64,000 bases of DNA, from contig BCKE01000001.1 of NCBI GenBank assembly GCA_001600495.1, forward strand, positions 15,715-79,714, written 5' to 3'. Below, piece after piece: positions 54,310-63,458 of the stretch. The translations under genes were made by a program, and so were the position numbers. How positions within the stretch are numbered: the stretch's first letter is position 1; the number at the start of each line of letters is the position of its first letter. The stretch is from Pilasporangium apinafurcum. Lineage: Eukaryota; Oomycota; Peronosporomycetes; Pythiales; Pythiaceae. The notes below the pieces were generated by a model. The model was not told the origin of the DNA and did no database searches. It saw nothing but the letters and a program-made list of their open reading frames with translations.

Positions 54310-54691
54310 TCACCACAAATATCTACCGAAACAAGTAACTTTCGTTGAACATACCGGCGGTGTACGCTGCACCATCGCTTCCGACACCACCTTCATCGTA
54401 TCAATGTATCTATTGATGCACAGTGCCAAGCAGTTCTGTTGCTTGCTGTCAAGCTTTCCATTCGGACGCGTAATGCATTTGTCGAAACATTTCTCCTGAA
54501 GGTTTTGCGTCAGCTCCTGCAGCGCCTGAGCATTGACTTCCGAGCGAACCTTTTGCCATTCACACACACGTACAGAGATACATTCAATGTCATGTGAACA
54601 AACGGGTCACAGACGCACTATACTGATAAGAGCCGCTTACTCGCATGAGTAGCTCATTCTTCTGCGCGGACGTGAGGTTAGCTTGATCCAT
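54310..54691 (-). CDS. TIM13: Small Tim chaperone TIM13
   Basis: Intermembrane-space chaperone that with Tim8 escorts hydrophobic precursors to TIM22 or the outer membrane. Minus-strand exons are 54691-54641 and 54549-54310, giving 96 residues. The twin CX3C motifs are CFDKC and CLALC, placed as in Tim13 (EKCFDKCITRP, GKLDSKQQNCLALCINRYID). The first exon codes the leading helix MDQANLTSAQKNELLMR. The tail after MVQR is unusual and could instead be an intron (GTATGT at that point), so the last about 15 residues are uncertain. Divergent from CMC2. Confidence 0.9.
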
Positions 54692-54936
54692 TGGCTCTGT
54701 CTTGTTCCTTTTTTAGTAGTGAACATCGGAATCCCAACAATAATTGACTACTATGTAGTCAAAATATATAACGAATAACAGTACATTCTTAGAACTGTAA
54801 AAGGAAGTAATTTTTCTTACAAAATTTTTTGCAATTAAAGGTGAGGTTTTAATGGATAAAATCCAAAACAAGGTGAATTGCGCAGTTACCTTAGACCAAA
54901 GCGGATCAGTTGGCAAGAATAGAAAAGCGCACGAAA
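54692..54936. promoter_or_regulatory. Divergent region TIM13/CMC2
   Basis: A 245-base AT-rich region between two genes for intermembrane-space cysteine proteins. A GGATAAA (reverse TTTATCC) element lies near 54854. No gene was seen. Confidence 0.4.
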
Positions 54937-55319
54937 ATGCATACATCACTGGAACGACCACATCCAGACTGTCAGGATGTAAGCAACTCTGTGGCTTTTA
55001 TCAGCTTTTAGCTGCATACTTTACCATTCAATGCGTTAATTAATGCGATTATTCATTGGTCTGCTTTGCTCTGCAGGTGATTGCGAATCTCTACGCTTGT
55101 CATGAGGAAAACCCACGTGCCAAGTTCTTTGGTGCTTGTAACGAAGCGAAGTTGGCGCTAGATAAATGTTTTAAAAAAGAAAAAGAGAAGAAACGCGATG
55201 CCAATTTCCGCCAAGCGAAGGCATCCGATGCCTACTGCCGACAGAAAATGAAAGAACGTCGGGAGAGAGTAGCCGCTGCAACAGTACAAGGAACAGGTTT
55301 CAATGCCAACACCCAGTGA
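54937..55319 (+). CDS. CMC2: Cytochrome c oxidase assembly factor CMC2
   Basis: Twin-cysteine intermembrane-space protein that supports cytochrome oxidase assembly. Exons are 54937-54978 and 55077-55319, giving 94 residues. The first exon ends HPDCQD and the second continues VIANLYACHEENPRAKFFGA, giving the CMC2 pattern C-x(12)-C, then C-x9-C (CNEAKLALDKC). Human CMC2 also has FFGYCN at this site. The tail is Lys/Arg-rich. An upstream GTAAGC donor and CTGCAG acceptor frame the intron. Divergent from TIM13. Confidence 0.83.
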
Positions 55320-55462
55320 TCAGCTAACGGAGCTGTTTGATGGCCAAACATGACAGCAGCAGCAGTAACAAAAAACAAGAATAAACAAAATGTCCTGAAA
55401 GGCTCTATTATAGAATTTTCTTGCTCTTTTAGTATCAATGGATGTACGCACAGGACGAGAAC

Positions 55463-56446
55463 CTACTTCTTCTCTTCACCTAGATGCAGCTTATCTCCTG
55501 TCGGTCGGTCCCAAACTGAGAATCGCGTCGTCAAGTTCCAATAGTAGATCTTCCCGCGGTTATCCAGTGCCGAGCGCCAGTTGCCGAATTTCTGGCCGAT
55601 AAGTGTGAATTCTTCCTCCGTCATTGGTTGTTCCTCTTTGGGTGCAGGTGGAGGTTGGCCCCAAGGGATGGTGCCTTCCATAATGTATTTTGCATCCACC
55701 TTCTCTAGATTCTTCAACTCATGCTTCATGTATTCTGCCATGGTGTTGGCAATCCGTAGCCCAGTCGGGGTCTCATTATCCAGCAAGTGCTTGGCGATGG
55801 CGTTCTGGAGCACAGCTGGTCCTTCTTTCAGTCCGCGGTCATAGGATATGCAGGCATTAAAACAGACTTGCTGCACCTCAGCGAGATGCTTGTTCACCGT
55901 CAGTTCTGAAACGTTGAGGTATCGGATGCGCACGACAGTTTCTTCCCACAGTCGATCAAACATCAGCTCCTGCATGATCTTGCCTTCTGTACCCTCCAGC
56001 GCTAGACGGCGATGCAATATCCACACATGCGCCATCAGCAGCGCCTGTTGCGCGCGAAAGTTGGGTGTGAGCTGCAAAGCGCGGTAGAAATCGGGCAGCG
56101 CCGTCTGGTTCACACAGCTCTGGAAGACGCGGGTCGAGTCGCGATAGAGTCGGTCATCTTCGTTCATGAAGCCGAGCAGCTTCAACAGCCACTCCCAACG
56201 ATCAATCTGGCCGTGGCGTTGCGTGACATCGAAATTTGCGGACCGCCCCATCAACCCGCGCCCTGGAGAGGGTGGTGGCATGTCGGTCTTGGCCCAGTCA
56301 TACTTGGAGACGGTGGAGGTAGCATCAGCGACATTGGCAGTGGCGCTCGTAGTGGACGCACAGCGGACGACCATCGCGCAGTTAATAGCAGGAGCCAATG
56401 AGCGCTTGCTGGCTGTCGTCATCACTAGTGCGATGCGCATGGCCAT
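55463..56446 (-). CDS. UQCC1: Complex III chaperone UQCC1 (Cbp3) with C-terminal WW domain
   Basis: Chaperone for cytochrome b in ubiquinol-cytochrome c reductase assembly. Intronless, 327 residues. Basic presequence (MAMRIALVMTTASKRS, low acid), then the UQCC1 domain at about 90-260: PDFYRALQLTPNFRAQQALL, AHVWILHRRLA, and a four-helix core to AYDEGL-like ISYDRGLKEGPAVLQNAIAK. Uncommonly, residues 289-327 form a WW-type module (NWRSALDNRGKIYYWN, then FSVWDRP) with both Trp positions, the Tyr-Tyr pair and the Pro. No WW domain is usual in this family. Divergent from UTP3. Confidence 0.87.
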   Translation of the reverse strand: MAMRIALVMTTASKRSLAPAINCAMVVRCASTTSATANVADATSTVSKYDWAKTDMPPPSPGRGLMGRSANFDVTQRHGQIDRWEWLLKLLGFMNEDDRLYRDSTRVFQSCVNQTALPDFYRALQLTPNFRAQQALLMAHVWILHRRLALEGTEGKIMQELMFDRLWEETVVRIRYLNVSELTVNKHLAEVQQVCFNACISYDRGLKEGPAVLQNAIAKHLLDNETPTGLRIANTMAEYMKHELKNLEKVDAKYIMEGTIPWGQPPPAPKEEQPMTEEEFTLIGQKFGNWRSALDNRGKIYYWNLTTRFSVWDRPTGDKLHLGEEKK

Positions 56447-56704
56447 TGTGAGGATGTGAGTTGTGTGTGTGATTCCGGAGGGCTGGAACAGTGATTGCGT
56501 TGCTTTAGCGCCACCAAGCAATCAGGTGTGATCGAAATAGTGTACATATCTATTAATTACTGTGATGCTATGACGGAAATAATGTGAGCCACATGTTCAA
56601 TAATTATTGTGCTCCAATGACAATAATTATTGTGCATTGGTGCAAGCCAACCAGTCAAAAACGCAGTTGTTGGCCGAAAAGCTTCATAAGCAAAGCGACA
56701 CTAA
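56447..56704. promoter_or_regulatory. Bidirectional promoter UQCC1/UTP3 with twin palindromes
   Basis: A 258-base divergent region. The 15-base element CAATAATTATTGTGC occurs twice, at 56598-56612 and 56621-56635, 23 bases apart; its core CAATAATTATTG is an exact palindrome. CCAAT at 56614-56618 and CATTGG at 56635-56640 sit alongside. Confidence 0.65.
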
Positions 56705-58317
56705 ATGGGACGCAAGAGCAGACACAGTGCACGAACGGGTGACGGCGGTGCAGAACTGCGCTTGAAGAAAAAGCAGCTGCAGGCAGCAGAGCGCGCGCAG
56801 AAAGATGCGGAGCTGGAGTTCTACGATAACCCTTCCGAGGATGAAAACGACAGTGAAGCTGTCGATTCTGATGGCTCCGAATATGGGGAAGAGCAGGAAG
56901 TACTACAGTTAGGAGAAGATGAAGATAGTGATAGTGAAGATGAAGGTGGTGAGCATGATGAGGATGAGGATGAGGATGATGACTTTGATGGAGATGAAGA
57001 GCGCAAGAAAATTCTACAGATGGATGGGAAGTGGGGCAAATCAAAGAAGAATTTCTATTCGGCCGATACTGCAGAATATGAACTAGATTCTGATGAAGAA
57101 GCCGCGAAAGATGAAGAAGAAGCAGCACTGGAGCTGCAGCGCAAACAAGCTGAAATGATGGACGAAGAAGATTTTGGCATTGAAGAACATGAGACGGACG
57201 ACCAAGAGGACGATGATGACAACGAAGAAGCTCCTGTGGTGGATGATGAGGACCTGGTTGGTGAGCAGCTTGCCGATATATCCATGCTGATGGACAATGG
57301 CAGTGGTGGTGCGTCCATTGAGCAAGTGCACAGAGACTTTTCGAAGATGTCGAAGAAAGAGAAGCTTCAGATTGTCAACCAGTGAGTCACCATGCCCAAA
57401 CTTCAATCTGCCTTTATCTTGTAGTTGTAACACACTAACTTCTTTTTGCTATTATCTGTAGATCAGCTCCAGAACTGCTTGGACTGATGTCAGAGCTTGA
57501 CTCGACGATGAAAGATCTGAACGAAGTTGTGACACCAGCGATTAAGAAGCTTTCTGCTGTTCGCCGAAAGACGAAAGCGTTCAACACAGGGCTACAATAC
57601 CTCATCACTCGACAAAATCTAATGCTCAACTACGTTGCCAACATCTCGTTTTACATGCTCTTGCGTGCTGAAGGCAAAAGCGTCGTGGATCACCCCGTAC
57701 TCCAGCATTTACTGGTACTAAAGAAGCAAATGAACAAAATACAGTCTCTTGACGAAGCCCTTAATCCACAACTCCAAGATTTATTGACCAAGACATTCCC
57801 AATGCCTGCCGAAAATGATGGGATGGACAAGTTCTTTGATAGCACTGCGACACAACAGAAGAAACAAAAGCGAGCTGCGATCAATGAGCAGGATTCGGCC
57901 TCAAAAAAACAGAAGAAGTCTATTCCGACTTCCTCTATATCTGCCACAGAAAAGGCAGAAGCTGACGAGTTCTATGCTGCAGCTGCACGTGAAAAGGCTG
58001 CATTGAAGAAAAGCAAGCATGAGTTGTACACATATGAGAAGCCCACTCTGCAATCGAGTGATGATGATAGTGATCTGGAAGAAACGGGTGGCAAGCGCGG
58101 TGCAACATACGAGATCATGACTAACAAGGGGCTGAAGGCTCACAAGAACAAATTGAACCGAAATCCGCGTGTCAAGAAGCGCATGCAGTACCGGAAAGCT
58201 GTTATCCGTCGCAAGGGTCAAGTGCGTGACGTGCGTGTTGGTGAAGCTGGCAAATACGGTGGTGAAACCACGGGTATTAAATCCAATCTCACACGCAGTC
58301 GCAAAATCCGCAATTAA
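56705..58317 (+). CDS. UTP3: SSU processome protein UTP3/SAS10
   Basis: Component of the small-subunit processome (U3 snoRNP). Exons are 56705-57381 and 57462-58317, giving 510 residues. The N-terminus is Arg-rich (MGRKSRHSARTGDGG), then long acidic runs; the SAS10/UTP3/C1D domain in exon 2 starts GLMSELDSTMKDLNEVVTPA. The C-terminal Sas10 block is LNRNPRVKKRMQYRKAVIRR and later TTGIKSNLTRSRKI. The start MGRK and acid/base layout fit the family. Confidence 0.95.
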
Positions 58318-58618
58318 GTGTAGTTGGTCTACTACAGATGAACCTAATAGAGATAATGTGCATATTTTTCTCCTGACATGTGGCGAGTCTGTGTTTCTCA
58401 AGTAAAGCTGTTGATGAACGTTTTTAAAGGAATAAGCGCTCAGGCGTATATATCCTTGATGAGAAGAAAGAGAGAGAAGCATTGCAGCGGCTGATGGTTT
58501 CGCATTCATGAAATGATATTTTATGAAGTTATAGCACTCAGCGCGTCTAACTGCTTGATGTAGTGCGCTTCTTCCGTGCCCATTCCATGCTCTTTTCCAC
58601 GGATTCTTAGTCTCCAAC

Positions 58619-59183
58619 TTACGAGCTCACTGGTGGTTCCCACAGCTTGTTTTCTACAAGGTGTCAGCACAAGTTTCATTAGCACAACCTATGTGGCAGC
58701 GAAGCAGGTTAAGCGCTTTCATTACCCAAATACACTGGGATGATGCTCAGTTCATCTTCTGCCTGCCAGATGAGTTCCTCCAGCTGACCGCAGTTGATTT
58801 CCTTTTCGATCAGGTCTTCCTGCTCGCCACAAGACAAGGTCACTTCATTACCTCAATGCACAATCACACCTCTGATAACCGTGTGGATATGCGTACATCT
58901 TCGTTATTTTGGACCACACCGAGACGGTAGTTCGTGATGCGTTCGACAGCGTTTCTGTAGGCAGCGTCCTCGGGCAGCACCTGAAACAGCGAGTAAATAA
59001 AATATGAGCATTTGTCGTACTCTCCTCCATTCGCTTTAGCCATGAGCACTGCACCTTGATCTCCTGCAGAGTCTTTTGGTACAATTTGATGAGATCTTGA
59101 CGTGCATTTGGATTCACTGGCAATCCCACGAGACCTGTTGAGGTCTTGGTCACCGCCATTCGCATCACACGCGTCGCCCACAT
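58619..59183 (-). CDS. NDUFA5: Respiratory complex I subunit NDUFA5 (B13)
   Basis: Accessory subunit of NADH:ubiquinone oxidoreductase. Minus-strand exons are 59183-59055, 58980-58897, 58819-58726 and 58653-58619, giving 113 residues. TGLVGLPVNPNARQDLIKLY, then QEIKVLPEDAAYRNAVERIT and GQLEELIWQAEDEL follow the family line (TGLVGL, IPxxAxYRxxxExIT, GQLEExIxQAExEL). The C-terminal exon codes NKLWEPPVSS and stops; this ends a little earlier than in animals. A start Met at 59183 lies upstream of the conserved TGLVGL. Divergent from LSM1. Confidence 0.92.
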
Positions 59184-59360
59184 CGTTCACTCTCTTGGGT
59201 ATCTCCTCACACAATTCACTCGCGGTCAGGATCACCGGATTGTGGGCAGTCAATTCATTCGAAATCACAATTCATTCTCACCCCAAAAATGAATTGAATT
59301 GTGTTATTTGCAATTCATTTGTGATGGTTAGATCAGCACACAATTTCGACAAGTGCGAAT
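59184..59360. promoter_or_regulatory. Bidirectional promoter NDUFA5/LSM1 with AATTCATT repeats
   Basis: A 177-base region. AATTCATT occurs three times on the + strand. AAATGAATTG (59287-59296) and CAATTCATTT (59311-59320) are exact reverse complements with a 14-base spacer. The 11-mer CAATTCATTTG is found again upstream of SmD1. Confidence 0.6.
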
Positions 59361-60067
59361 ATGAGCGGCTACTTTCCAGGAAGCATCAGTTTGATCCAGC
59401 AATTAGACAGTAAGTGGATGCACTGTTGCCAATATTGGATGGCTATCGTATATATAATGATGATGTCTCTTATGCTTTCATTGCTGTGGAACAGAGCAGG
59501 TCTTGGTAGTGCTACGGGATGGCCGTCATCTGGTAGGCTGCGTCCGGAGCTTCGACCAATTCTGTATGTATTATTGCCCCCCACAGCGAGCACGATCGTG
59601 ATACAATATGCAGGATGCCTCTGACATGGGTTACGTCTTTTAGCCAATATTATCTTGAGTGACACATACGAGCGGCATGTGGCGGGCAGTTTGTTTTGCG
59701 ATATTGAACTCGGGCTGAACATCATTCGGTATGATCTGTTCACTGTTTGTTGATGTTACTTTTCACTCTAATGATTTTGCCTCGTATTTGTATAAACAAT
59801 GAACCGTTTGCATCGACCTACATAGAGGTGACAACATTGTTCTATTGGGTGAACTGGTACGCCATCAGTTTTTTTTTTATCATGCTCTCCTTGTATTATT
59901 GCTAGCTAATCCAAAAAATATACTTCCAGGATGCGGATAAAGAACGTGATCAGCCATATATGAAGCGCGTGTCACTAGAAGAAGTCTTGGAGGCTGAAGA
60001 GCGACTGAACGAATCAGGTGCTACGAGCGTTCGCCAGCAATGGGACTTTGATGTTTCTTCGCATTAG
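59361..60067 (+). CDS. LSM1: U6-like Sm protein LSM1
   Basis: Subunit of the cytoplasmic LSM1-7 ring that promotes decapping and mRNA decay. Exons are 59361-59409, 59495-59563, 59644-59728, 59826-59856 (31 bases) and 59930-60067, giving 123 residues. MSGYFPGSISLIQQLD, then the Sm1 motif VLVVLRDGRHLVGCVRSFDQ and NIILSDTYER lead to the Sm2 motif RGDNIVLLGEL. The LSM1-specific C-terminal arm (KRVSLEEVLEAEERLN) is present. The long ORFs overlapping its exons are shadows. Confidence 0.92.
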
Positions 60068-60282
60068 CATCATCGATCGTCCCACGTCATCATGTGGGGT
60101 CACATGTGGGTATATACAATTAGGTTTTGGGTATGATGGATATAGTACTGCAATGGACAAAATAAAATGGTGCTCTTCCCTTTGTCGCCTCTCGTTTCTC
60201 TCGGTTGTTTTGGGTTCTGGTGGTGACTTGGCCTCCGTGGGGAGCTCTTCCGATCGATCGAATTGATTCCTTTCGAGTGACG

Positions 60283-60773
60283 ATGACAGACGAACGCGCG
60301 AACAAATTGCCCGACACGGACAACACCAGTCTCACCTGCGCCGCGCGCATCATTGGCTACGAGTGCGCAGACCCAAATCTGGAATTTCTGCGATGCAAAC
60401 AGAATAACGCCAACCCACGTGCGTGTCTGGCACAGGGTGAAAAGGTCACGGCCTGTGTGTTGAAAACGTACGTTTATAGAGTAAATGGCACAATATGGAT
60501 GGTATGATTGCATATTTAACTCGTGCATGTTGTTGTCATCTGTAGATTGAAGGAGGTGGAAACCCACTGCGGTGAGACGTACGCAGCGTACAAGAAGGCC
60601 TTGAAGAAGAACTGGCACCAGATTGATGAAACGCGGAAGGAGCAGGCCGCGTTGGAGAAGTGCTGGAGAGAATACAAGCACTACGAGGTAGCTTGAAATT
60701 TCTTGGATATTTGAGAGAGTGTTGTTTCATTGACGTATTATTGCCTGTGTCGTGTGCTATGATGTAGAACTAG
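60283..60773 (+). CDS. NDUFA8: Respiratory complex I subunit NDUFA8-like (twin CX9C)
   Basis: Intermembrane-space subunit of complex I. Exons are 60283-60467, 60546-60687 and a proposed 6-base exon 60768-60773, giving 110 residues. First twin CX9C pair is complete (CADPNLEFLRC, CLAQGEKVTAC). In the second pair only the outer cysteines remain (HCGETY and EKCW); the inner ones are Ala and Thr. GYECADPNLEFLRCKQNNANP fits NDUFA8 better than other CHCH proteins. The last exon codes only Asn and stop, so the exact end is uncertain. Shorter than the mammalian protein (172 residues). Confidence 0.78.
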
Positions 60774-62252
60774 GGCGGGATTTATCAATGCAGCGGTGGG
60801 AAGTGGAATGAGGACGACGGGTCTTTAGATAAGCTCCTCATGGGGAAACATTAAAACAAGAACAAATAGGCATCCATCAAGTGTCTTCGATCTGCAAAAT
60901 GTGTTACGTTCTTCCCATTTTCATCTGGGCCAGTTTGAACGATCCGCTGATGCAGGATTACGTCGTATCATACATGTATGATGCAGTACGAATGAATTTA
61001 GGATGGAAAGCTCCACACCACACCATCTTCCAGTTTCTCTGCAGCGACACATCCGACAGTAATCAACTCGGTTTTTGGTGAATCTCTTTGAGCAACATCG
61101 ACTAGAGAAGCATTGTGAATGGTGGGAAGGTGAATCGTGCTGATTAGTACTAAACTGCGCAAAAATGTTCTATGGTTATGCAACAGATTTATTAGCAAAC
61201 ATCAATGAGCGGTGCCACTCTGACGAAATAAACCGATCTGCAGTGTCGCTCCAGCTAGTACAATAGAAACAAGCGTTATTCATTGGTATCACTGGCAAAC
61301 AAGTCGACGAATGAACAATGTTTCGACATGATCCCTAGGCAAAGTTTCGTATCGTCTTCACAAAGATCTACAGGAATTACCACGCGTCCGCAAAATATGA
61401 GTGTCGGCTTACAAAGACAAGGACATCCGCATAGGAAGACGAATATGCAATGCGGATAACAACGGCGATGGCTGTATAAGTTGAGCTTTCCCTTCTTTAG
61501 TCACATGCAATTATTCCTCAAAACATCATTCTGAGGAGAAGTTGTTCATGACTAAGCAAGGGAAGGTTCAACCTAAGACAGCAAGAAAAGTTGCTTGTTG
61601 CCTTCATCAACTGGGATTCGTGCAGCAATTTATCTATCAGAGTAATGTGTCATTTTCTGTTTTTGACTTCTATCGCAGGATGTGTAGCGCATGAGGCAAA
61701 ACGGATATTGTTATGACAAATGGAATCCACCACAATAAACGCATGCAGGCAGAGATTTTTGATGCTGAATGGACGCGGGAACAGTCCGTACAACCACACA
61801 GATAACTAGGGACAAGAACACCCATCAAATGCTTCCGGTGTCATTGAGGTTGTTCCTTCTCATGTGAAACGACATACGCCCACAGAAAGCACGCTCTTAT
61901 TAGTACCATTGCTGAGCTAGTGTCACATATTTGCCTTGTAGCCCCGCAAGTGTAGCAACTAGATGCGAAAGAATCCCGCTAGCATGAGTCGGATGGGATA
62001 CTATGACAGCTTTCTCCCATATTTGATACATCATTACGTCTAATATACAGGAGGTGAATGTCGGTGCATATCCAGTAGAGCCTTTCAGTTGCCACAATGA
62101 ATGCTCTGATCGATGCAGGCTGCTGGTGTGCAGATCGGAGCGCGACGGCACGAAGACAATACCAGTGTAGCAAAGGGGTCACACAACTCTCCAAATGAAA
62201 CACGTGTCAATAATTAGATTCATCATTTCTTTAAAAATTCAATAAAAATTAT
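60774..62252. other. Long intergenic region with doubtful small ORFs
   Basis: About 1.5 kb with no secure gene. A Cys-rich minus-strand open frame is at 61276-61500, and an 83-codon minus frame lies at 61900-62151 (MPSRSDLHTSSLHRSEHSLW). Neither resembles a family I know. No tRNA fold was recognised. Confidence 0.5.
61276..61500 (-). other. Cys-rich open frame, possible C-terminal exon
   Basis: Minus-strand frame without an early ATG, ending at TAA (61278-61276). Residues read CYPHCIFVFLCGCPCLCKPT, then LIFCGRVVIPVDLCEDDTKL and CLGIMSKHCSFVDLFASDTN. The cysteine clustering is regular. It may be a spliced last exon; the rest of such a gene was not found. Confidence 0.25.
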
Positions 62253-63312
62253 CTATACTGGTTTGTCGTTGGCATCATCGCATTCACGGTGTCGCTTGTT
62301 CTGCATATATGCCAGCGCTGTTGCTCTCCATGCTGCATACTCTTTATCCGATGCAAGAGTAGCTGCCTTCATAGCCGATACTTTTCGCGTTTTACGGATG
62401 GTGGCCGCTTCCTGTATATTTTCATGAAGACGACGGAGAACGTCACTTTGAGATCGAGTGGGAGTGTGGCTCATTTCCTTTGACTTCTTTTCTTGATTAT
62501 CGGCGATATCAGCGACTATCGCTGCATCCTGTTGCTCTGATTGTAGTGACGTTGCAGATCGTTTCTTTTTGATCACTACGGCACCATTCAACGACGCTTT
62601 ACAATGGGACTGTTGCATAATCGCAGAAATCAGCACAACGAAACGCTATTCTTTAGCTATCAGCATCTCCGCTCACCTCGATAGACGATACGATGGCGTC
62701 GAATGATTTTGGATTTCCGCAGACTGCATCCAACAACTTGTTTCTACTAATCCGCAGCTGCGATTGTAACAGGATAGTGCATCAGCAACACCAGCACAGG
62801 ATAAATAAACAAAAACAGTAATGGTCCTATCCTCATACATTTGCACTCTTGCTGCATGCATACAAGCACGCCGCAGCAAAGATTGGTTCATTGGAGTCAA
62901 ACATTGGCGATGCCTGTGCACCAGCTCGTCCCCTTGCCAGGCGCTTTGCAACGACCTGGTATTCGTTGTAGATGCGGTTCACGAGTTCAGTGAAGGCTTC
63001 GCAGCCAAATCGGATGCAGAGTGCAGCGGGTGTGGTCTGCACGACAGATTTAATGTCCACTGCATGCAAAATCTTTTGTACACTTTTTCCTACAAGCCGA
63101 TGGTTTACACCGGCCAACGTGCTGAGTCGTTTCGGATCAAGAGGTTCGTCAAGCGACTTACCGGCGACCAAAAGGCACGCCACCGGTGCTGTAATATCCA
63201 TTCCCATCGAAGCAGACCGTTTAGTAGCTGTGACACGTAAATACTCCTTCGCGCGCGCTACCACCCGCGCGGGGATGCCGCCATAGAGTCCCGCCAACAC
63301 CGCCACATCCAT
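62253..63312 (-). CDS. ORC6: Origin recognition complex subunit 6
   Basis: Smallest ORC subunit, with two cyclin-like TFIIB-type folds, needed for replication licensing. Minus-strand exons are 63312-62839, 62757-62677 and 62609-62253, giving 303 residues. The N-terminal ARAKEYLRVTATKRSASMGM and the second fold SPMFDSNEPIFAAACLYACS fit ORC6. The C-terminus after CKASLNGAVVIKKKRS is polar and Arg/Lys-rich. TFIIB itself was excluded: no N-terminal zinc ribbon. Divergent from the last gene with 146 bases between starts. Confidence 0.87.
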
Positions 63313-63458
63313 TGGGTCCCGATTTTCCTTTTTTGAGTTTCAATTGAGAGACCAACACTCCTTCAAAACATTTAGAAACGATAGAAAATAGAAATGACGC
63401 AATTACGATTTTGCCCCCAAGTGAAGTCCGTCACACACGTGTGTTGAGTTCAACAAGT

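Noticed and set aside
58531-58622. Extra last exon for NDUFA5 after a 17-base intron
   Set aside because: 17 bases is too short for an intron; the in-frame TAA at 58621-58619 is a better end.
60774-62252. tRNA or other RNA gene in the long gap
   Set aside because: No cloverleaf or conserved A/B box pair seen by eye; a covariance-model scan would be needed.
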